Origin: Niabella beijingensis
GTDB lineage: Bacteria > Bacteroidota > Bacteroidia > Chitinophagales > Chitinophagaceae
Assembly: GCF_020034665.1 (NCBI RefSeq)
Contig: NZ_JAIQDI010000001.1
Coordinates: 372,001-436,000, forward strand
Direction of reading: 5' to 3'
DNA: 64,000 nucleotides
This document shows positions 26,368 to 35,638 of the stretch, piece after piece. Within the stretch, counting starts at the first letter, position 1. Every line of letters starts with the position of its first letter. Position numbers and translations under genes: made by a program. The notes under the pieces were generated by a model. It did not search any database and was not told the origin of the DNA. It saw nothing but the letters and a program-made list of their open reading frames with translations.

Positions 26368-29300
26368 TTAAAAATCTACCAGCAGGCCCAGGTTATATAC
26401 TTTCTGATTGGGATACCGGAGCCCGTTGCCGCCCATTTCGATATCCCAGATCTTGAATTTGCTCCAGGTATAAAGATTCATACCGCTTACATAGATCCTT
26501 GCGCTTTTCATACCGATACGGCTGATCCAGTTAGCAGGAAGTTTATACCCGATCTCCACATGCTTCAGTCTCAGGAAGGCGCCATTCCGCATAAACCAGG
26601 TGCTGGTCTGCGTATTATTCGCAATGGGGAAGGTGCTTAACCGGGGCCAGAGGGCATACAGATTGCGGTTATCCTCCGACCAGTAACTGTCTGCATAAGC
26701 CTGCAGCAGCTGGTTCACATACTGCACACCCGAAGTGCGCTCGGCATCGTTATAGTAATAGCTGTTGAACGGTGCCGTTGCTTCAGGATTGATCCAGAAG
26801 GAGGTCCTTCCGGCTCCCTGGAAGAAGGCCTGGAAGTCAAAATGTTTATTACCAAAAGAAAGTCCGAATCCGTAAACGATCTCCGGTGTTGTCGGATACC
26901 CCAGCGGCACCATATCCAGTTCCGTGATCCGGCCGTCGCCATTTACATCCTTATACTTGATGTCACCAGCCATGTACTGGCCAAAGCCCTGCACCGGGGA
27001 ATTGGCGACCTCGGCTTCGTCTGCAAACAGACTTTGCGCGATGTATCCCCATTGCTGGTTGATGGGATAACCGATCTTTGACCGCCACCAGGCACCGGGA
27101 TATTCATACTCTTCAAACACTTTGTATTTTGCCGAGGCATAGGTAAAATTGGCCATCGCCTGTATGAACATAGAGTTGGCGAATGTGTGGTTAAAGCTCA
27201 GGTCCACATCCACACCCTGTCCGGTGACCTCCCCGATGTTGGTCTGCGGCTGTGCCCATAATCCCATGGATGCCGGTGTGGACGCCCGCTGTTGCAAAAT
27301 ATTATAGCGGTTCCTCCGGTAATATTCAGCAATCAGGTTCAGTTTATTCAGCAGGCCCAACTCAATAGCAATGTTCGCATCACGTGAGGTTTCCCAGGTA
27401 ATATTCGGATCAGAATAACGTGAAATGGAAACACCCGGCCTGGAATAACCATTATCCCTGCCGAAAACAGAGCCGTAAGAGGGGTTACTTAAATTTACTT
27501 CCGACAGGTAAAAGAAGCGGTCCTTTGCATCACCGATATCATCTTTACCCGCATATCCGTAAGTAGCACGGAATTTCAGCAGATTCACTTTGTCTTTTAT
27601 AGTTTCAAAGAAGGGTTCATTGGACACGGTCCAGGCGATACCTGCAGACGGGAAAAGACCCCAGCGCTGTGTTTTATAAAAACGTTCTGACCCGTTATAG
27701 CCAAAATTGAATTCGATATGATAACGGTTCGCAAAGCCATAGGTAGCCCGCCCGGACAAACCGATGTTGCGGAAAGGCAGGGATTCCTGGATACTGCCCG
27801 CATTGGGATTAAGACGCTCCTGAAGATAGCCGATCAGCATTCCGCTTAAGGTATGCTTTGTATTGAAGGTCCGGTAATAGTCAATAGCGGCCTCTCCGTA
27901 AATGGTGGAATTGATCTCTTTGGTACCCTCATCGTAATCCAGTGTCTCCCTTCCTTTTTCTTCATTGATCAGATAGGTATTGTAGGTTCCTTCCCGCAGG
28001 TTATAGTTCGACAATCCATAGTAAAAAGGAAGGTACTGCCGGGTAATGGTAAAATAGGCATGGCGGTCGGTACTGATCCTTCCGCGTACTTTTAAACCCG
28101 GGGTGATCCCCTTCAGGTCCTGCTTCAGTTCCAGCTGTGCGCCCACTTTCGACCGGCCGCGGTCCTGGTACCCGCGGATCATATCGGCATAGGGATTCAG
28201 GTAATCACCATTACCATAATTACCAAACATGATATGATTCACAAACCGGTGTGCAGAGTCTTTTGGATAATAAGCGGGGAACAGCGCCGGGTTGGCGCGC
28301 ATCACTCTTGTGTACATATCCCCGCCGGAATAAATAGGGCCGTTATAATCTTCAAAAACACCGGAAAGCCGCACGATCATCTCGGTAGTAGGCGAAACAA
28401 ACATGTTGACATTGGAACGCAGCGAATAGGTTTTAAAATTGATGTTGTTGTTGAAATTATTCCGCGGATCCACTTTCAGCAAACCATTGTCCTGGGTAAA
28501 TGTACCGCCTACATAGTATTTGGCCACATCACCGCCTCCGCTCACACTCATATTCAACCGCTGGTTAAGGGTCTGGTCTTTGAACAACTCCTTCCGCCAG
28601 TCGGTGGAAGGGAAAATATAAGAACCGGATCCAACAACCGTATTATCGATCTTCTCATCGGAGTACAGTACCGGTGCCAGCGGATTGCGCGTGAGGATCG
28701 CTTCGTTATTCAGCTTCATATAGGTTACGGGATCTGCTAGTTCCACATCCCGAGTATTCATGGAAAGATTGGTTTCCGCCCGCAGCGAGATCTGGGCCTT
28801 CCCTCTTTTCCCTTCTTTGGTTGAAATAGAGATCACACCGTTTGCAGCCCGGCTGCCATACAATGCAGTAGCGGTGGCATCTTTATAGATATTAAAGCTG
28901 GCGATATCATCCACATTGATCCGGGCCAGATCGTTGCTGGTCGATTCGATCCCATCGATCAGTATCAGCGGGCCTCTTCCATATCCGAAAGTAGTGATCC
29001 CTCTTATGTAGAATTCTGCGTTATCTGCACCCGGCTCTCCCGTCCGTTGGACGGCAATCATTCCCGGAACGCGCCCTGCCAGTGCAGTGGTAAGATTGCT
29101 GGAAGGGATCTTCAGCTCCTCCGGTTTTATTTGTGTTACCGACCCAACGACTTCGGATTTCTTCTGGGTCCCGAAGGCCACCACCACCACATCCGAAAGA
29201 TTTTCACCTGCGGTGTTCAGTGTTACCGCAAAAATACGACTGCCGCCGATGGCGGTCTCCTTCGTTTCATACCCTGCATAAGAGATGACCAGGGTGTCTT

Positions 29301-29586
29301 TCTCTCCTGCCAGTATGGAAAACTCTCCTTTTCCATTGGTCAGTACAGACCTTCCTGTGGTCTTAAGCATGACGGTGGCGCCTTCCATCGGTTCTTCCTT
29401 TGCGTTTTTTACGATCCCGGAAATCAATGTATCTGCGGCATACGTTGTGGCCGGTATGATGCTGTCCCCCCCCGGCAGACAGGCATCCTTTTTTTTGTTA
29501 TTTGCAGTTGCAGTCAGTGCAGTCAGTACACCTACCGACATGAAAAGGCAATGCACCCATAAAGTTCTCATACTCATTAATTGCAT
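26368..29586 (-). CDS. SusC/RagA-type TonB-dependent outer-membrane transporter
   Basis: A 1072-residue TonB-dependent glycan importer. A signal segment is followed by one carboxypeptidase-regulatory-like domain (about residues 53-130, SGIVKNAKEEPMEGATVML), a TonB-box-like DVVVVAFGTQ, the plug (LAGRVPGMIAVQRTGEPG; PLILIDGIES; YKDATATALYGSRAANGVI) and the barrel, ending NQKVYNLGLLVDF. ATG codons at 29586, 29577 and 29571 are in frame; the last gives the cleanest signal peptide (MRTLWVHCLFMSVGVLTA). It probably forms an operon with the SDR before and with susD, two lipoproteins and the sulfatase after it. Confidence 0.95.
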   Translation of the reverse strand: MQLMSMRTLWVHCLFMSVGVLTALTATANNKKKDACLPGGDSIIPATTYAADTLISGIVKNAKEEPMEGATVMLKTTGRSVLTNGKGEFSILAGEKDTLVISYAGYETKETAIGGSRIFAVTLNTAGENLSDVVVVAFGTQKKSEVVGSVTQIKPEELKIPSSNLTTALAGRVPGMIAVQRTGEPGADNAEFYIRGITTFGYGRGPLILIDGIESTSNDLARINVDDIASFNIYKDATATALYGSRAANGVISISTKEGKRGKAQISLRAETNLSMNTRDVELADPVTYMKLNNEAILTRNPLAPVLYSDEKIDNTVVGSGSYIFPSTDWRKELFKDQTLNQRLNMSVSGGGDVAKYYVGGTFTQDNGLLKVDPRNNFNNNINFKTYSLRSNVNMFVSPTTEMIVRLSGVFEDYNGPIYSGGDMYTRVMRANPALFPAYYPKDSAHRFVNHIMFGNYGNGDYLNPYADMIRGYQDRGRSKVGAQLELKQDLKGITPGLKVRGRISTDRHAYFTITRQYLPFYYGLSNYNLREGTYNTYLINEEKGRETLDYDEGTKEINSTIYGEAAIDYYRTFNTKHTLSGMLIGYLQERLNPNAGSIQESLPFRNIGLSGRATYGFANRYHIEFNFGYNGSERFYKTQRWGLFPSAGIAWTVSNEPFFETIKDKVNLLKFRATYGYAGKDDIGDAKDRFFYLSEVNLSNPSYGSVFGRDNGYSRPGVSISRYSDPNITWETSRDANIAIELGLLNKLNLIAEYYRRNRYNILQQRASTPASMGLWAQPQTNIGEVTGQGVDVDLSFNHTFANSMFIQAMANFTYASAKYKVFEEYEYPGAWWRSKIGYPINQQWGYIAQSLFADEAEVANSPVQGFGQYMAGDIKYKDVNGDGRITELDMVPLGYPTTPEIVYGFGLSFGNKHFDFQAFFQGAGRTSFWINPEATAPFNSYYYNDAERTSGVQYVNQLLQAYADSYWSEDNRNLYALWPRLSTFPIANNTQTSTWFMRNGAFLRLKHVEIGYKLPANWISRIGMKSARIYVSGMNLYTWSKFKIWDIEMGGNGLRYPNQKVYNLGLLVDF

Positions 29587-29601
29587 TCGTTATGTTAAAA
29601 G

Positions 29602-29705
29602 CAGTATCATGAAGGGTGTACATCCTGCCACACCCAGGTGAAGATGGAGCTGCGCCCATCAACATTGATGACGGTTCCTGTCTCAAACCAGGACACATCA
29701 TTCAG
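29602..29705 (-). pseudogene. Decayed duplicate of the SDR gene 3' end
   Basis: Between the SDR stop and susC lies a second copy of the last stretch of the SDR gene. Without gaps, 75 of 95 bases of 29611-29705 match 29715-29809. On the minus strand it still reads LNDVSWFETGTVINVDG, which mirrors LSDASRFVTGTVINVDG of the intact gene, then the old stop TAG has become TGG and the frame runs on to a TGA at 29607-29609. It has no start codon and cannot be a working gene. Confidence 0.85.
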
Positions 29706-29809
29706 TAGTATTAGGAAGGGTGCGTTTCCTGCTACACCCCGCTGAAGATGGAAAAGCCTCCATCAACATTTATGACAGTTCCTGTTACAAAACGGGACGC
29801 ATCACTCAG
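29602..29809. repeat. Tandem duplication, two units of 104 bp
   Basis: Units 29602-29705 and 29706-29809 abut exactly. The right unit is the functional 3' end of the SDR gene plus 26 nt of its 3' flank; the left one has diverged. The 104-bp period is not a multiple of three, so the copy does not extend the SDR protein. Confidence 0.85.
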
Positions 29810-30553
29810 CAGCCAAACCAGCGCGCCCGTTAATTCCTGTGGATCTCCAAATCGTTTGAATGGTGTATGTTGCACTACTGCTTCACCACGGCCGGTCATT
29901 CCCCCGCCGGGTTTCGTCAGCAGTTCTCTGTTTTGTTCTGTAAGAAAGAAACCCGGTGCAATGGCATTCATGCGAACCGCATCTCCGTACCGGTTACCCA
30001 GTTCCATGGCAAACCATTTTGTATAGGCATCAATCGCGCTTTTGGCAAGACTGTATCCCAGCACCCGGGTTATGGCCCGCTGGGATGCCATTGAGGAGAT
30101 ATTGACAATACTGCCCCCTCCGTTGGATGCGATCACTTTTCCAAAGACCTGCGTTGGAAGTACCGTACCCATTAAATTCAGATCCATCACTTCGCGCAAT
30201 GCGGCTATATCCAGGTCAAAAAGTCCCATGTCCTTTTGTATGATGGCGTTCTTTATGTTACCGCCGGCGGCATTTACCAGCCCGTCGATACGACCGAACT
30301 CCTCCAGTATCCTGGCACAGCCGGCATTCAGTTCTTCTTCCCGGGTAACATCCGCGATGACTGAAAGTGCTTTACCACCTCTGGCCTTTACCTGTTTTTC
30401 CCGCTCCAGCGCTACCTTTTCATTCCTGCCGGCGATCACCACCGTGCCCCCTGCCGTTACAATACCATCCACAAAAGCCTTACCCAGAATTCCAGTAGCC
30501 CCGGTGATCACGATAACTTTTCCTGTAAGATCAAACGCTGTCATATCGTTCAT
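29732..30553 (-). CDS. Short-chain dehydrogenase, possibly fructuronate (mannonate) reductase type
   Basis: A cytosolic classical SDR of 273 residues: cofactor motif GATGILG near residue 18, NAAGG near 95, catalytic Ser in VNISSM, and YSLAKSAIDAYTKW with the catalytic Tyr and Lys near residue 170. The C-terminal pattern (MNAIAPGFFLTEQNR, HTPFKRFGDPQELTGAL, VDGGFSIFSGV) recalls the SDRs annotated as D-mannonate oxidoreductase in Bacteroidota sugar-acid pathways, which would suit a uronate-containing glycan. That substrate is inference. It is divergent from the LacI regulator and upstream of susC. Confidence 0.88.
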   Translation of the reverse strand: MNDMTAFDLTGKVIVITGATGILGKAFVDGIVTAGGTVVIAGRNEKVALEREKQVKARGGKALSVIADVTREEELNAGCARILEEFGRIDGLVNAAGGNIKNAIIQKDMGLFDLDIAALREVMDLNLMGTVLPTQVFGKVIASNGGGSIVNISSMASQRAITRVLGYSLAKSAIDAYTKWFAMELGNRYGDAVRMNAIAPGFFLTEQNRELLTKPGGGMTGRGEAVVQHTPFKRFGDPQELTGALVWLLSDASRFVTGTVINVDGGFSIFSGV

Positions 30554-30705
30554 TTATAGCTAAAATCAAAACCAGGCAAAAGTCAGTTCACATTTTCTCT
30601 GGCATTGCAATGAATCAGTTCAGTTTCTAAAACAGCACGAATATATTATTTAAAACTACTGGTTTCAACAGAGTGCGGGTAAAAACCCCGCTAACTCAAT
30701 ACTAC

Positions 30706-30744
30706 AACGTTTGAACAAAAAAAACTTTTTTTGAAAATCACGTT
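30706..30744. promoter_or_regulatory. Dyad in the SDR/LacI divergent spacer, operator candidate
   Basis: Nested inverted repeats, AACGT (30706-30710) / ACGTT (30740-30744) around C-A8 and T7-G tracts, are almost concentric in the spacer between the SDR and the LacI gene. LacI-family operators are palindromes with a central CG, so this is a candidate region for autoregulation. A second small hairpin (GCGGG / CCCGC, 30675-30691) is nearer the SDR. Confidence 0.3.
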
Positions 30745-30773
30745 TTTTTTTAGAACATTTGATCATATTTATT

Positions 30774-31787
30774 TTGAAAAAGGGAGTTACCATAAAAGAT
30801 ATTGCTGCAAAACTCAACATGTCCGTTTCCACTGTTTCGAAGGCGTTGAGCAACCACCCAAGTATCAGTGCACTTACCAAAGAGCGTGTTGTAAAACAGG
30901 CCAATGAATGGAATTATATACCCAATGAAGCGGCCAGGCATTTTAAACAAAGTAAATCCTATACACTCGGACTGGTGATCCCGGACCTGCTGGACCAGTT
31001 TTATGTACTGGCCATAAACGGAGTGGAAGCCATTGCCGGCAGGAATAAATACCAGGTAGTCGTGGCACAATCACACGAAGATGCCGACCAGGAGGCCCAG
31101 ATCATTCAAAACCTGATCAGCAGCCGGGTGGATGGTGTGATCATTGCCATTTCAAAGAATACCAAGAAAACAGAGCTTTTTCAGCGCCTGGAACAAACGG
31201 GCATCCCGGTCGTCTTTCTTTCCCGTTCGCTGAACGATTCGGGCTTTGATGCAGTGGCTACCGACAACGAAAATGCAGCCGAACTGGCCATCGACTATCT
31301 CTGTAAGAAAGGGCACCGCCGTATCGCGCACCTGATGGGACCAAAAGCCCTGGGCACCAGTCACCTGCGGCACGAAGGATACCGGAAGGCCATTGAGAAA
31401 AGAGGGATCACCTATGATGCGGCGCTTGTAAAGGAAATTGATTTTTCAGTTTCTCAAACGGATGAAGTGATGGAGGCACTGTTTGCCCTGCCGGATCCGC
31501 CTTCTGCCTTTTTTACCTTCAAGAGCTATGTCAGCCTGGATGCATTACGGTTCATCAAGGAAAAATACCCGCAAAAACTACAGGAGGTCGATATTGTCGG
31601 CTTTGGCAACCTGCCGCTGATCCAGTACCTCGATAACAAGCCCAGTGCTTCCATTGATGAAAATTCATTCGATATGGGTACCACTGCCGCAGAACTGTTG
31701 CTGAAGCATATCGAAAATGAACGTGAGGAGCCGCTTCCGGTCTCTACGGTTCGTATTCCGTGTAAACTCATCATCCATCACCTATAA
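30774..31787 (+). CDS. LacI-family regulator of the adjacent PUL
   Basis: A 337-residue LacI/GalR protein. The helix-turn-helix is at the N-terminus (VTIKDIAAKLNMSVSTVSKA), followed by the sugar-binding core (YTLGLVIPDLLDQFYVLAI; SSRVDGVIIAISKN; RRIAHLMGPKALGTSHLR). No ATG is available before the HTH, so it starts at TTG: 30774 gives KKGVTIKDIA directly, and another TTG at 30759 would add five residues. It is divergent from the SDR-susC-susD operon, which it most likely controls, sensing a sugar from that pathway. It is about 27-30% different in obvious motifs from the LacI at 3.6 kb only by eye; no alignment was run. Confidence 0.9.
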   Translation: MKKGVTIKDIAAKLNMSVSTVSKALSNHPSISALTKERVVKQANEWNYIPNEAARHFKQSKSYTLGLVIPDLLDQFYVLAINGVEAIAGRNKYQVVVAQSHEDADQEAQIIQNLISSRVDGVIIAISKNTKKTELFQRLEQTGIPVVFLSRSLNDSGFDAVATDNENAAELAIDYLCKKGHRRIAHLMGPKALGTSHLRHEGYRKAIEKRGITYDAALVKEIDFSVSQTDEVMEALFALPDPPSAFFTFKSYVSLDALRFIKEKYPQKLQEVDIVGFGNLPLIQYLDNKPSASIDENSFDMGTTAAELLLKHIENEREEPLPVSTVRIPCKLIIHHL

Positions 31788-31809
31788 AAAATGCCCCGTT
31801 CCCGGAGCA
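31785..31809 (-). terminator. Terminator of lolA
   Basis: On the minus strand a 7-bp stem with one mismatch and a 4-nt loop (TGCTCCG / CGGGGCA) is followed by a T6 tract overlapping the end of the convergent LacI gene. On the plus strand it lies 4 nt after the LacI stop and may work both ways. Confidence 0.65.
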
Positions 31810-31835
31810 CTTTATAATGATTTGACCGGATCCGT

Positions 31836-32483
31836 TTAGCGGAGATCCACTACTTCCACACCAGGATATTTTGACTGGTCAAAAGTAAACTGTGCATCGG
31901 CGAGGGGTGCATTGGTTTTCATGCTGCCCACGCTGTATACGGTTTTGTTACCGCTTTTTTCCACGATGGTGGCGCTGGTAACCGTTTTGCTGGCCTTATC
32001 AATTGCAAGATACAACCGGCTGAATGCTTTATTCTTGTCGATAGGCTGCATGATAATAATATTTACCGCTTTACCTCCCACCTTTGAATCATTCCCCATT
32101 ACATACATAAAATCCTTACTGTAAAAGTCAGTAAATAATTTCTGGGGGGTAATGGTGCTTTCTGATTTATTTGCATTGTTCACCGTGACCTCCTTACTGG
32201 AGGGGTCGTAATTCCATACCGTTTTTCCATCGCTGAAGATCTTGTTATCTCCAAAACTGATATTGAACTTATCGCCTTTCATATTGATCGTTCCGCTTTT
32301 TTTTGCCATCACTTTTCCCTGCGCATTCTGATTGGCATAGGCAAATGTTGCGGTTACCGTTTGATACGATTTGAATTTGGCACTGGCAGCATCCAGAATG
32401 GCTTTCGCATTCGGATCCCGTTGCTGCGCAAATGAAATAAGTCCCATGAACAGAAAAGCAGTGCCCAGATATAATTTCTTCAT
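31836..32483 (-). CDS. lolA: LolA-like outer-membrane lipoprotein carrier
   Basis: A periplasmic protein of 215 residues with a signal peptide (MKKLYLGTAFLFMGLISFAQ). It fits the LolA family, whose half-barrel carries lipoproteins from the LolCDE complex to the outer membrane: AILDAASAKFKSYQTVTATF at the N-terminus, GTINMKGDKFNISFGDNKIF, and TVWNYDPSSKEVTVNN in the middle. Next to ftsK, 100 nt downstream, as often in Bacteroidota. The length is close to family norms. A large load of surface lipoproteins (SusD and others) makes this an important gene here. Confidence 0.9.
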   Translation of the reverse strand: MKKLYLGTAFLFMGLISFAQQRDPNAKAILDAASAKFKSYQTVTATFAYANQNAQGKVMAKKSGTINMKGDKFNISFGDNKIFSDGKTVWNYDPSSKEVTVNNANKSESTITPQKLFTDFYSKDFMYVMGNDSKVGGKAVNIIIMQPIDKNKAFSRLYLAIDKASKTVTSATIVEKSGNKTVYSVGSMKTNAPLADAQFTFDQSKYPGVEVVDLR

Positions 32484-32582
32484 ATGATATTTTCTTAGAA
32501 TTTGTTTACGAATTTTTGATTTTCACTTCTTAGACGTCAAGATTTATACCGGGTTGCGGCCTTTAACAGATTTTAACAGATT

Positions 32583-35162
32583 TTAACCCAGCATATCGAG
32601 GTGCTGCTGCAGTTCTGCTTCGGTTTTAATCAGCACTTCCCGGGCCTTACTGCCCTGGTTCGGGCCTACGATGCCGGACTGTTCAAGCTGGTCCATCAGC
32701 CGCCCGGCACGGTTGTACCCCAGCTTCATCCGGCGTTGTAACAGGGACGTGGAACCGATCTGGTTGGCTACGATCAGCCGGGCAGCGTCTTCAAAAAGAG
32801 AGTCCCGGTCATCAAGATCGAAATCTCCGTTCTCCAGGTCCTTTTCATCAATATATTCCGGCAGCAGGAACGGTTGCGGATACCCTTCCTGGTAAGCAAT
32901 AAAGTCAACTACTTTGTCCACTTCAGGTGTATCTACAAAAGCACATTGCAGACGGGAAATTTCCCCGTTTAAACTGATCAGCATATCCCCTTTGCCGATC
33001 AGCTGATCGGCACCGCCGGCATCCAGGATGGTACGGCTGTCGATCTTACTGCTCACCTTAAAGGCGATACGGGCGGGGAAGTTGGCCTTGATGATACCGG
33101 TAATGATATTCACAGACGGGCGTTGTGTGGCGATGATCAGGTGGATCCCTACAGCCCTGGCCAGCTGGGCCAGTCGTGCGATGGGCATTTCCACTTCCTT
33201 ACCTGCCGTCATGATCAGGTCGGCAAACTCATCCACCACCAGCACAATAAAGGGCATGAACAAATGTCCTTTCTCCGGGTTAAGTTTGCGGGCCGCGAAC
33301 TTGGCGTTGTATTCTTTTATGTTCCTGCAACCCGCATCTTTCAACAGGTCGTAACGGTTATCCATTTCAATACATAAGGCATTCAGTGTATTGATCACTT
33401 TTTTTGTATCGGTGATGATGGCATCTTCTTCATTGGGCAGCCGCGCCAGAAAGTGGTTCACGATCTGACTGTATACACTCAGCTCCACTTTTTTGGGATC
33501 GACCAGCACAAACTTCAGCTGTGAAGGATGTTTGCTGTATAAGAGGGAAACGAGGATGGCATTGATCCCTACCGACTTTCCCTGACCGGTGGCACCTGCC
33601 ATCAGCAGGTGAGGCATGGTAGCCAGATCCACGATAAAGTTTTCATTGTCGATCCGTTTCCCCAATGCGATGGGAAGCGACATACTGCTGTTCCGGAATT
33701 TATCGGAAGACAACAGTGTTTTCATGCTCACTATGGTTTTGCGGGCATTGGGCACTTCAATACCAATGGTACCGCGCCCCGGAATGGGAGCTATGATCCG
33801 GATCCCGAGCGCCGACAGGCTCAGCGCAATATCGTCTTCCAGGTTCTTGATCTTTGAGATCCGGACACCGGCGGCCGGCACAATTTCATACAGGGTAACT
33901 GTCGGACCGACCGTGGCGCTTATTTTTTGTATTTCGATATCATAGTTTGCCAGGGTCTTTATGATCTGGTTCTTATTGTTCTCCAGTTCGGCGGGATCCT
34001 GTACTACTTTTTCACTGCCATGCGATTCCAGCAGATCCGCAGAAGGTTTCTTATAATGTTTGAGGTCTAGGGTGGGTTCATATGCCTTGCCTTTTTCTGA
34101 CGGTGTGGTTGCCGCTGCTGTGGCAGGCGCCGGAGCGATGGGCCCGGAGTTGATCTCCAGTTTCAGGTCGTCATCTGAAACAGGCTTCGCCGGCTTCACG
34201 GGTTTGATACTCGCAGGCATCTCCGGCTCGCTGTAGCTTTCGTTTTCCGCTGTTTCTTTTGTTTCAACCGGTACGGTCTTTCTGGTCTCGGGCTTCAGCA
34301 CCGTGATACGCTCATACCCTTCTTCCTCTTCCTTGGCCTGTATAACGGGTTCTTTATTGATCAGCTTAAGATCATACTTCGGCTTTTCCACTTCCGGGTC
34401 GATCACCAGCCGGGCGCCCTGGCCGGTGCCAACTAAGGTTTCCGGCACCAGTTCCTGCTCTTTCAACGCCACTGCTTCCGTTTCATTTTCCGCTGCTGCC
34501 GGCGCCTCCTGAGGTGCGCGTCTGATCTTTTTGGGGAAGCTGAAGGCGGGGTTAAACTGCCAGATGAAATAGGCGATTACAATTAACCCCAGCACAGCAC
34601 CGGCACCGATATATCCCAGGGAACCGGCCAGCCAGTTTACAATCACATTGCCCACTCCCCCGCCCCACCGGAATTCTTCATTGGGCAGCAGGTAGGCCAG
34701 GATGGCAGATACCACCAGCATACCGAGTGTCACATATTTCAGGTTCCTCCATACCGAAAAGACCCGGCGCCTCCACAGCAGGTTCACCCCTACCACAAAA
34801 AAGAAGGTGCAGATCAGAACAGCGGCGATCCCGAACAACCGGTAAATAAAATAATGCGCCACAAGTGCGCCTACCTTGCCCAGCAGGTTCTGCATGCTGA
34901 CATCCGGATCCCAGAGGATCTCACTTCCCCTGGAGATCTGTGTAAAATCCTGTTTCCAGGTAAAAAAATAGGAAATAAAAGAAATGATCAGGAAAACGGC
35001 GATCAGCAGAAAAGTGGTACCCGCAATTTTCCAGGTACGCTCGTCTTTAGCCAGCTCCTTCAACCGAACCCGCTCTTCTTTTTCTATTTTCCAGGTGCCA
35101 GTCGTATTTTTCTTACTCCGTTCTGTTGGTTTTTTATTCTTCGGTTTACTCTTAGTCGCCAT
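32583..35162 (-). CDS. ftsK: DNA translocase FtsK
   Basis: A membrane-anchored ATP-driven DNA pump that clears the chromosome terminus from the septum during division. The 859-residue protein has four to five N-terminal transmembrane helices (first near residue 45), a Pro/Glu-rich linker (about residues 220-370), and the RecA-like motor with Walker A GATGQGKSVG near residue 520 and Walker B FIVLVVDEFADL. The C-terminal gamma winged-helix domain that reads DNA polarity sequences is complete (LLQRRMKLGYNRAGRLMDQL). A promoter lies 5 nt before the ATG. lolA follows. Confidence 0.97.
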   Translation of the reverse strand: MATKSKPKNKKPTERSKKNTTGTWKIEKEERVRLKELAKDERTWKIAGTTFLLIAVFLIISFISYFFTWKQDFTQISRGSEILWDPDVSMQNLLGKVGALVAHYFIYRLFGIAAVLICTFFFVVGVNLLWRRRVFSVWRNLKYVTLGMLVVSAILAYLLPNEEFRWGGGVGNVIVNWLAGSLGYIGAGAVLGLIVIAYFIWQFNPAFSFPKKIRRAPQEAPAAAENETEAVALKEQELVPETLVGTGQGARLVIDPEVEKPKYDLKLINKEPVIQAKEEEEGYERITVLKPETRKTVPVETKETAENESYSEPEMPASIKPVKPAKPVSDDDLKLEINSGPIAPAPATAAATTPSEKGKAYEPTLDLKHYKKPSADLLESHGSEKVVQDPAELENNKNQIIKTLANYDIEIQKISATVGPTVTLYEIVPAAGVRISKIKNLEDDIALSLSALGIRIIAPIPGRGTIGIEVPNARKTIVSMKTLLSSDKFRNSSMSLPIALGKRIDNENFIVDLATMPHLLMAGATGQGKSVGINAILVSLLYSKHPSQLKFVLVDPKKVELSVYSQIVNHFLARLPNEEDAIITDTKKVINTLNALCIEMDNRYDLLKDAGCRNIKEYNAKFAARKLNPEKGHLFMPFIVLVVDEFADLIMTAGKEVEMPIARLAQLARAVGIHLIIATQRPSVNIITGIIKANFPARIAFKVSSKIDSRTILDAGGADQLIGKGDMLISLNGEISRLQCAFVDTPEVDKVVDFIAYQEGYPQPFLLPEYIDEKDLENGDFDLDDRDSLFEDAARLIVANQIGSTSLLQRRMKLGYNRAGRLMDQLEQSGIVGPNQGSKAREVLIKTEAELQQHLDMLG

Positions 35163-35167
35163 AGAGG

Positions 35168-35175
35168 CAAAGATA
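35168..35175 (-). promoter_or_regulatory. ftsK -7 promoter element
   Basis: The minus strand reads TATCTTTG ending 5 nt before the ATG at 35162, implying a leaderless or nearly leaderless mRNA. Confidence 0.62.
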
Positions 35176-35248
35176 CTATATACCTGCGGAGATTTTTTCG
35201 TTTAAAAACGCAAATTATTTCGGGTATACGGCGCGGGGGATGAACCGG

Positions 35249-35638
35249 TTATGACTTATTATTAAGCACCGCCAGCAAAAAGAACAGCCAGCCGGCAATA
35301 AAGAACAATCCGCCTACCGGCGTCAGTATCCCCAGTCCGCCAAGCCCTACTTTCCCGGTCGCTTTCAGGGCCGCCAGGGCATAGAGTGATCCGGAAAAAA
35401 GCAGGATACCGATAAAAAAGGCGATACCGGCCCACGACATTAGTTTTACGGGGAATTTTTCATAAAGAATGGCTACAAGAATCAGGGCGATCGCATGATA
35501 CATCTGGTATTGCACACCGGTCTGAAATGTGGGCACCGAGTCGGGTGCAATCTGTTTCAGCCTATGGGCCCCGAACGCCCCAAGTATAACTCCCAGTCCG
35601 GATAATGCGGCTCCCAGGGAAAGATAAAATCTATGCAT
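35249..35638 (-). CDS. DUF423 small membrane protein
   Basis: A 129-residue protein with four hydrophobic helices, matching DUF423 (YgdD-like): N-terminal GAALSGLGVILGAFGAHRL, QTGVQYQMYHAIALILVA in the middle and a Gly-rich GKVGLGGLGILTPVGGLFFI loop. Function unknown; it sits in the inner membrane. The ATG at 35638 overlaps the aroK stop by 8 bp, so translation is probably coupled; a TTG one codon earlier is less likely. Confidence 0.9.
   Translation of the reverse strand: MHRFYLSLGAALSGLGVILGAFGAHRLKQIAPDSVPTFQTGVQYQMYHAIALILVAILYEKFPVKLMSWAGIAFFIGILLFSGSLYALAALKATGKVGLGGLGILTPVGGLFFIAGWLFFLLAVLNNKS

Noticed and set aside
29498..29701. 67-codon minus-strand frame between SDR and susC
   Set aside because: It is the wrong frame of the duplicated SDR 3' end running into susC.
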